The position numbers and the translations under genes were made by a program. Of a stretch of DNA of 12,222 bases, positions 6,880-12,222 are shown piece by piece. This stretch comes from Beroe ovata. Its lineage: Eukaryota; Ctenophora; Nuda; Beroida; Beroidae. Every line of letters begins with the position of its first letter. Position 1 is the stretch's first letter. The notes beneath the pieces are model-generated. The model did not search any database and was not told the origin of the DNA. It saw only the letters and a list, made by a program, of their open reading frames with translations. The DNA is taken from NCBI GenBank assembly GCA_946803715.1, contig CAMPET010000155.1:95094-107315 (forward strand), given 5' to 3'.

Positions 6880-9560
6880 TCACAAGTTGGAGGATATAAG
6901 TGCATATGCTCCACAGTACAGTTTCTCGGGATCATCAGCCGCTCTGAGCAAGTCCTCGACTACCCCTTTCTCACATCCCACAATTGAGTCACTTTTGATC
7001 GTCCTCAGGGCACACAGGGGTCCGGGATTGAACCCCTCCAGTGCAACCTCTAACCCGGTATCATAGCCCCACATTCTGTCAGCTACCAACTTCCTATAGT
7101 TGAGATCGCCCTTGAAAAACACCAAGTCAGAGTCACATAACTGCTGATGCAGGTCAGGGCTGATGGCTGACATCTTGCTAAAACTGTGGGCTGTTGTCCA
7201 GAATGGGTGATCTTTCAGTATGAAACTTCCTGATTTGATCCTAGATTCCCAGAGTTTACCCAGGGATGCAAGACATTCGTCTTTACTCTCTGAATAACAA
7301 AATATGGGTTCAAGAGAACATAATAAAAAAAAAAACGAATCAATCGCAAAACATGATCCAGATATTATCCGCTTGATGTTCTCTTGTACTCACCGGAAAG
7401 TGTCGATATCATAAAGTCCATGTCAGGTTGGGTGACGTCACTCACAAACCACGGGATACACTTCATGTGGAAGGTTACCGTGGTCACGTGATCAGATCGT
7501 AGAAACACCTCCGCAAGACACAGATCTCCGAACAGTTCATATCCTGCATTATCCAGAACAATGTCCACTCTGCCCTCTTTCAGGGACGAGATGAACCCCG
7601 TCACCTTCTCTAAATCATTACAAAGTATCATCTCATCCAGCCGGGAGACATTGGAATCCTGGACATCGTCCAATTCCAGATTAAAATGCTTGAGGAGGGA
7701 CAGGTCGGTTTTATTGCCCCACAGGGATAGTTTTATAAAGTCCGAGAGAGCGGTTGGTTGGTCACGTGACTTCTCCAGGATATGGGATATTTGGGCGATG
7801 TTCTCGAGCGAATCCATCAATCCTGCGGGGGAATGGACACATCCGAGAGCGGGGAAACGAGAAAACAAAACATATGAATAATCGCAGAGAACTACTGCTG
7901 TCTGCTTACCTGAGCATTTCTCCTCTCTGAACGTGTCGAAGTGAGGGTACTGCAGGTTCGTGGTGGATTGGAACACAGCGTGAATGTACCGGTACAAGTA
8001 ACACTCGATCGTCAGCCACGGCGCAGAGTACCTGTGTGTGTGTGTGTGTGTGNGTGGGCTGTTGTCCAGAATGGGTGATCTTTCAGGATGAAACTTCCTG
8101 ATTTGATCCTAGATTCCCAGAGTTTACCCAGGGCAGCAAGACATTCGTCTTTACTCTCTGAATCAGAAAATATGGGTTCAAGAGAACATAATAAAAACAG
8201 CGAATCAATAGCAACACTTTTCATGATCCAGATATTATCCGCTTGATGTTCTCTTTACTTGTACTCACCGGAAAGTGTCGATATCATAAAGTCCATGTCA
8301 GGTTGTGTGACGTCACTCACAAACCAGGGAATACACTTCATGTGGAAGGTGACCGTGGTCACGTGATCAGTTCGTAGCAACACCTCCGCGAGACAGAGAT
8401 CTCCGAACAGTTCATATCCTGCGTTATCTAGAACAATGTCCACTCTGCCCTCTTTCAGGGACGAGATGAACCCCGTCACCTTCTCTAAATCATTACAAAG
8501 TATCATCTCATCCAGCCGGGAGACATTGGAGTCCTGGACATCGTCCAATTCCAGATTGAAATGCTTGAGGAGGGACAGGTCGGTTTTATTGCCCCACAGG
8601 GATAGTTTTATAAAGTCCGAAAGTGCGGTTGGTTGGTCACGTGACCTCTCCAGGATATGTGATATTTGGGCGATGTTCTCGAGCGAATCCATCAATCCTG
8701 CGGGGAGATGGACACATCCGAGAAGGGGAAACGACAAAAACAAAACATATGAATAATCGCAGAGAACTACTGCTGTCTGCTTACCCGAGCATTTCTCCTC
8801 TCTGAACGTGTCGAAGTGAGGGTACTGCAAGTTCGTGGTGGATTGGAACACAGCGTGAATGAACCGGTACAAGTAACACTCGATCGTCAGCCACGGCGCA
8901 GAGTACCTGTGTGTGTGTGTGCGTGTGTGTGTGTGTGTGTGTGNTATATGTGTGTGTGTACTGTGTGTGTGTGGGTACTGTGTGTGTGTGTGTGTGTGTG
9001 CAGAGATCAAGTCAACTTCTGTTTGGGTTTGGATGGATCACATGCTATTGGCTAATTGTTACTTCCATACCATGTGTTTGGGCTTAGTCGTTGCAAAATG
9101 TTGTTCCATCCTTCTAAATCTTCCGCTGCGCCATCAATAGTTTCCAACTCCTGCAACAAGTTATAGCGCCTATCCATGGATATATTATCAGCTCGGGTTG
9201 GAAAAGGAACAAGCACAGAAGGAAATATCACCTTATCCGTCTGAAGTCTGTTCTTTAACCTTGACAACTTCGATGCAACAAGCTTTGCGTCTGCCTCCAA
9301 ATCCTTGTTTTTCAAACCCATCTGATAGGTCCTATCGATAACCTAATGGATGAAATATAGTAAGGAAACCAGTATTCCGACTCAACCAAGACAATCCATT
9401 CCATATCATCAACAACAAGACAAACCTTTGTGATGGTGACTGGATGTCTATCTTTGATTGACTTGTAGCAGAATGTTCCAGTGTGTTGTCCGCATAACAT
9501 AGGGGGTGTGGGATCAGAGGACGTGAAGAGGCTTGTAATACTCTCTAACAGACTCCCCAT
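6880..9560 (-). CDS. ARMT1: Damage-control phosphatase ARMT1 (DUF89 family)
   Basis: Metal-dependent phosphatase of DUF89 subfamily III, shown in other species to hydrolyse sugar phosphates such as fructose-1-phosphate; an earlier claim was PCNA carboxyl methylation. Exons: 9426-9560, 9071-9342, 7910-8031, 7394-7822 and 6880-7289 (stop TGA at 6880), total 1368 bases, 455 aa, all phases consistent; human is 441 aa. Landmarks in order: SIKDRHP near the N-terminus, LQTDK, APWLTIECYLYR, LSLWGNKTDLSL, VLDNAGYELFGD with the putative metal-binding Asp267-Asn268, IPWFVSD, and KGDLNYRKL at about 379-387, both catalytic-site motifs of the family. Exons 3, 4 and part of 5 occur a second time at 8054-8906 between two Ns; both copies are intact in frame, so only one should be counted. 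The acceptor of exon 3 is the end of a CA microsatellite. It lies 308 bases downstream of the HCF stop, same strand. Confidence 0.93.
7186..8052. repeat. First copy of duplicated ARMT1 segment (likely haplotype A)
   Basis: This block matches 8054 onward, with offset 868 at its left end and 875 at its right end because of small intron length differences. It runs from within ARMT1 exon 5 to the TG repeat next to exon 3 and ends exactly at the N at 8053. Confidence 0.92.
8033..8052. repeat. (TG)10 microsatellite at contig end
   Basis: An uninterrupted TG run ends at the N at 8053. On the minus strand it is a CA tract that forms the 3' end of an ARMT1 intron. Confidence 0.95.
8053..8053. other. 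Assembly gap / contig join (single N)
   Basis: The N separates the TG repeat ending copy A from sequence that restarts in the middle of ARMT1 exon 5. The single base looks like a placeholder rather than an ambiguous call. Confidence 0.85.
8054..8943 (-). pseudogene. Second, partial copy of ARMT1 exons 5-3 (likely alternative haplotype, not a real gene)
   Basis: Contains exon 3 (8785-8906), exon 4 (8269-8697) and the first part of exon 5 (8054-8157), each the same length and phase as in copy A. Exon 5 is cut by the N, and exons 1 and 2 are absent. By hand count exon 4 has about 16 differences in 429 bases. Most are synonymous, and the amino-acid changes are conservative (K/R, F/L, S/T in exon 4; Y/F in exon 3; S/A in exon 5). 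Both boundaries coincide with Ns, and the right boundary falls in the same TG repeat as copy A, so a misplaced haplotig is the best reading. A genuine partial tandem duplication is less likely. Confidence 0.82.
8908..9000. repeat. Compound TG microsatellite split by N at 8944
   Basis: TG runs with GCG, TATATG, TACTG and GGTACTG interruptions flank the N at 8944, which joins the haplotig to the contig carrying ARMT1 exons 2 and 1. The repeat ends next to the exon 3 acceptor at 8906. Confidence 0.93.
8944..8944. other. Assembly gap / contig join (single N)
   Basis: A single N inside the TG microsatellite, the same kind of join as at 8053. Microsatellite length is unknown here. Confidence 0.85.
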
Positions 9561-9868
9561 CTCACCTACACTTTATCACAGAGATTTTATAACATCAAAC
9601 CATTAAACTTTGTGAACGTTATCAAACTATTATAATCATCGAAAACTAGCCCGATAAATAAAGACAAGTATTGATAATAAACAAGTTATAGTTTAAAATA
9701 GCGGAATAAGTGAAATTAAAAAATACTAAACCGATTCCTGATCGTTGATCACGTCCTCTTAGATTGTAATCAACTCGGTTAAAGATTCTTTGTTTGAATA
9801 AGTGGTTAACATTTTAAATAAGAGTTTCAAGTCGTTGGTATAAGATAGGGTACTCCCTTTCTTACTTT
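9561..9868. other. Intergenic between HCF 3' end and ARMT1 5' end
   Basis: This 308-base AT-rich spacer holds the ARMT1 promoter/5'UTR and the HCF 3'UTR (both genes on the minus strand). I see no canonical AATAAA on the minus strand and no recognisable TATA box or small exon. Confidence 0.6.
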
Positions 9869-12222
9869 TCAGCTCATTCTATCAGCAGGTCGTTTGTTGG
9901 GGTTGGTCTTGGTGTCCTGGAGCCACCTCACCTGAGTGGCTGGTCCATAGCCCTTCTCGTTTTTGGCGGCAATACGGAATATGATGGCTGGTTTATTTGT
10001 CTGGTCGACATGGGCGTTTTGTAAACTTGTTGTCTTTACAGTACAACTAGGACTGTCACCTAGAATTGGAGATTTGATGGTTACAGCTAAATGCCTGCTG
10101 TATGCTGATACTGAATTACGTAGGATAGATTCAGAATGTACATGCTACCCACCTCTGTAGACGAGAACAAATGCCAAACTGCTGGGACTGTCAGTAGACT
10201 GACTATTCTTGATAGCAAGATACACCGAATATTCTGATATGTTCCCATTGGAGTTGGCTGGTGGGTCCCATGCCAAGTGCGCCCCATCAGCGCCCTGTGA
10301 CGAAATGCCAGTCAAGCGGTGCAGTGTGCGCGGCGCGCGCGAAAATCCCACGCGCGCGCAATCTCAGGTGACAATTAACGTCTAATCATACAAACTGCAC
10401 AGCGTGTTACTCGAACAACATTTTAATTTGTGACCGGGAGTAATTTGCCAGTATTATGTTACGTAACATGTGACACAAAGCGCAGTAAGTAACCTTGCTG
10501 ATTCTGATGGAAGATGGAGCCCCAGGGAATCCAGGCACACATGTCTTGAACGCAGCTGCCTCAGAAAACTCTCCTCTACCACATGCGTTAATCGCAGCGA
10601 TACGGAATCTGTAGGTAGTGCCTGGCGAGAGCTCTAATCTCTCTATGGGTTTGTTCTCATCAATCTGTGACACAGTGAAAAGTTGAGAGGCTTGTTTTGT
10701 AGGTTATGATATGGCGATGCAGACTGAAGACACATACTCACGTCTTCATTCGAAGGTTTGGAATGGTGATGAGAAACAACCAAACTGTTGCCTTTCACTA
10801 CTGCAACATCGTACCATTCATTAACATCAGAATTGTCCACTTTCTGTATTTGAAGCAAGTACGCGTCCGCTGAAACAACGCCGCTAGAAAACTCCCCCTC
10901 GACTTTGATGATATCGTCAAGGAATTTCCTTGTGTTTTCCTACCTGTGACGACTGGTAGCCAGCATATCTCCAGAGTAGAGGTACTGGCCCGTATCAACT
11001 GGACTCGGTTTGGTACGGGCGGTTTATCTGTCTCTAGGAACCACATGTCCTTGAAACAAGCCTGATTGTTGAACGCTCTGTGGTAGCCGTCTCTACCGCT
11101 GATGACGTACAGCCGACTGTTGATAACGGCAGCGGCGTGACCAGCGCGTGACCGGGGCAGCGCATCCTCAAACCCCTCTGTGTAGACCGGCTCCCACGTG
11201 ATCGTGTCTTGGGGGAAGTGGGGTTACAGAACATCGGACTGATCTACTGCGTGACCCATGACAAGACTGAGCAATGAGCATGAATACTTGATACAGTGAT
11301 TTGGGAAGTATCTATACCCATGTTGAAGCACGNATTGTCCACCTTCTGTATTTGTAGCAAGTACGCGTCCGCTGAAACAACGCCGCTAGAAAACTCCCCC
11401 TCGACTTTGATGAGATCGTCAAGGTATTTCCTTGTGTTTTCCTACCTGTGACGACTGGTAGCCAGCATATCTCCAGCGTAGAGGTACTGGCCCGTATCAA
11501 CTGGACTCGGTTTGGTACGGGCGGTTTATCTGTCTCTAGGAACCACATGTCCTTGAAACAAGCCTGATTGTTGAACGCTCTGTGGTAGCCGTCTCTACCG
11601 CTGATGACGTACAGCCGACTGTTGATAACGGCAGCGGCGTGACCAGCGCGTGACCGGGGCAGCGCATCCTCAAACCCCTCTGTGTAGACCGGCTCCCACG
11701 TGATCGTGTCTTGGGGGAAGTGGGGTTACAGAACATCGGACTGATCTACTGCGTGACCCATGACAAGACTGAGCAATGAGCATGAATACTTGATACAGTG
11801 ATTTGGGAAGTATCTATACCCATGTTGAAGCACGCAGTACTGTTCGTACACTTGAACTCTTTCTCTGGTAGGAAAACAGTCTTGCTCTTCACTTTCTGGT
11901 GGATGGCGATCCACCCTCCGAATATGTACATCCTGAAACATTGACACCACTGTCTCTCAAGCCACCATCATGTCACATTATCACAATCAGTTAACAACTT
12001 TCCCACTTACTTGTTCCCTATGACATTTGCGGTGTGCAGGCTCCTGGGCAGAGGAGGAAGACCAATAGCAATCACTGGAGCCCACAGTCTCTTGCTCAGA
12101 TCAAGCCGCCACAAATCCCCGAGCCGCTCTGCCTTGTTGCTCATGCCACCAAACACGAACAACGCTCCCGAATTCTCAGTGGCATCCTTGGTGGCTACAC
12201 ACGAGTGCGACTCTCGGGGGCA
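9869..12222 (-). CDS. HCFC1: Host cell factor HCF-1 family, kelch plus Fn3 domains, 5' end missing
   Basis: Nuclear chromatin/transcription co-regulator that bridges transcription factors to histone-modifying complexes. Exons: 12011-12222 (partial), 11820-11932, 11446-11709 (or its copy 10944-11207), 10742-10869, 10494-10664, 10153-10294 and 9869-10059 (stop TGA at 9869-9871). They total 1221 bases, 406 aa, all phases consistent. Residues 1-165 are kelch propeller repeats ([61 protein letters not shown]). Residues 170-406 are Fn3 domains with the HCF signatures [42 protein letters not shown] and [17 protein letters not shown]. Strands homologous to SAS1N ([10 protein letters not shown]) and SAS1C (WYDVAVVKG) lie in one exon about eight residues apart. 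The basic, HCF-repeat and acidic regions are therefore absent, so no proteolytic processing is expected. The C-terminus keeps only NKRP of the nuclear signal. This is the pro-orthologue of HCFC1/HCFC2; the symbol is nominal. Confidence 0.93.
10333..10359. repeat. CG-alternating inverted repeat in HCF intron
   Basis: Nine-base alternating arms at 10333-10341 and 10351-10359 flank AAAATCCCA. It lies in the 10295-10493 intron, next to a further GTGCGCGG string. Confidence 0.75.
10832..11332. repeat. First copy of 501-base duplicated HCF segment
   Basis: Matches 11334-11834 at constant offset 502 with about five substitutions that I could count. It contains part of the Fn3 exon, the 74-base intron, the kelch/Fn3 exon 10944-11207 and the last 13 bases of the preceding exon, and it stops at the N. 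This contig also supplies the complete exon 10742-10869. Confidence 0.92.
11333..11333. other. Assembly gap / contig join (single N)
   Basis: The N joins a contig ending inside one HCF exon to a contig beginning inside another. The two contigs overlap by 501 near-identical bases and were not merged. Confidence 0.88.
11334..11834. repeat. Second copy of 501-base duplicated HCF segment
   Basis: Carries the same kelch/Fn3 exon (11446-11709) in the same phase, and a truncated start of the Fn3 exon (11334-11371) cut by the N. The segment continues rightward into the unique upstream kelch exons. Confidence 0.92.

Noticed and set aside
7561-7881. 106-codon plus-strand open frame, repeated at 8436-8756
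   Set aside because: It is antisense to the ARMT1 exon in both haplotype copies. It owes its openness to the constrained coding strand and resembles no family.
8816-9055. Cys/Val-rich and His/Thr-rich open frames around the TG repeat
   Set aside because: These are translations of a (TG)n microsatellite running through an N. On the minus strand the real exon starts at 8906 after the CA tract.
10944-11736. Possible extra kelch/Fn3 exon pair from true exon duplication in HCF
   Set aside because: The copies are about 99% identical including the intron, and an N lies exactly between them. The truncated exon at 11334-11371 would break the frame.

Overview
This is eukaryotic, almost certainly invertebrate metazoan, nuclear DNA from a draft assembly. 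Genes are split by short GT-AG introns (74 to roughly 400 bases), (CA/TG)n microsatellites are common, and single N characters at 8053, 8944 and 11333 mark contig joins. Two segments flanking these Ns occur twice in tandem and differ by about 1% and about 4%. That looks like both haplotypes of a very polymorphic animal being placed end to end. The phylum cannot be fixed from the sequence; sponge, cnidarian or another marine invertebrate are all possible.

Layout. Positions 107-962 (+) are the last four visible exons of a MEK1/2-type MAP kinase kinase. Positions 963-3241 hold no recognisable gene but contain hairpin-forming repeats, including an 82-base stem-loop at 2551-2632. Positions 3242-5234 (+) are a PB1-ZZ domain protein resembling the autophagy receptors p62/SQSTM1 and NBR1, with a Y-D-D-I LIR-like motif and no visible UBA domain. 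A low-complexity convergent spacer follows. Three genes then lie on the minus strand: CENPS/MHF1 (5836-6594), with a tRNA-Cys(GCA) gene inside its first intron (6389-6460); the DUF89 damage-control phosphatase ARMT1 (6880-9560); and the 3' two-thirds or so of an HCF-1 (host cell factor) gene (9869-12222), which runs off the right edge.

Every exon chain was checked for reading phase at each junction. The chains close without frame errors: CENPS 105 aa, ARMT1 455 aa, PB1-ZZ 314 or 329 aa depending on the start, and HCF-1 406 aa visible once the duplicated block is removed. The genes act in separate processes (MAPK signalling, probable selective autophagy, kinetochore/Fanconi DNA maintenance, metabolite damage control, chromatin and transcription), and nothing shows that they form one system.

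Most worth a second look: the HCF-1 gene, which lacks the whole central region so that the two halves of the first Fn3 domain are encoded in one uninterrupted exon; the PB1-ZZ-LIR protein without a UBA; the long hairpin at 2551-2632; the tRNA nested in CENPS; and the false duplications, which would mislead automatic annotation.
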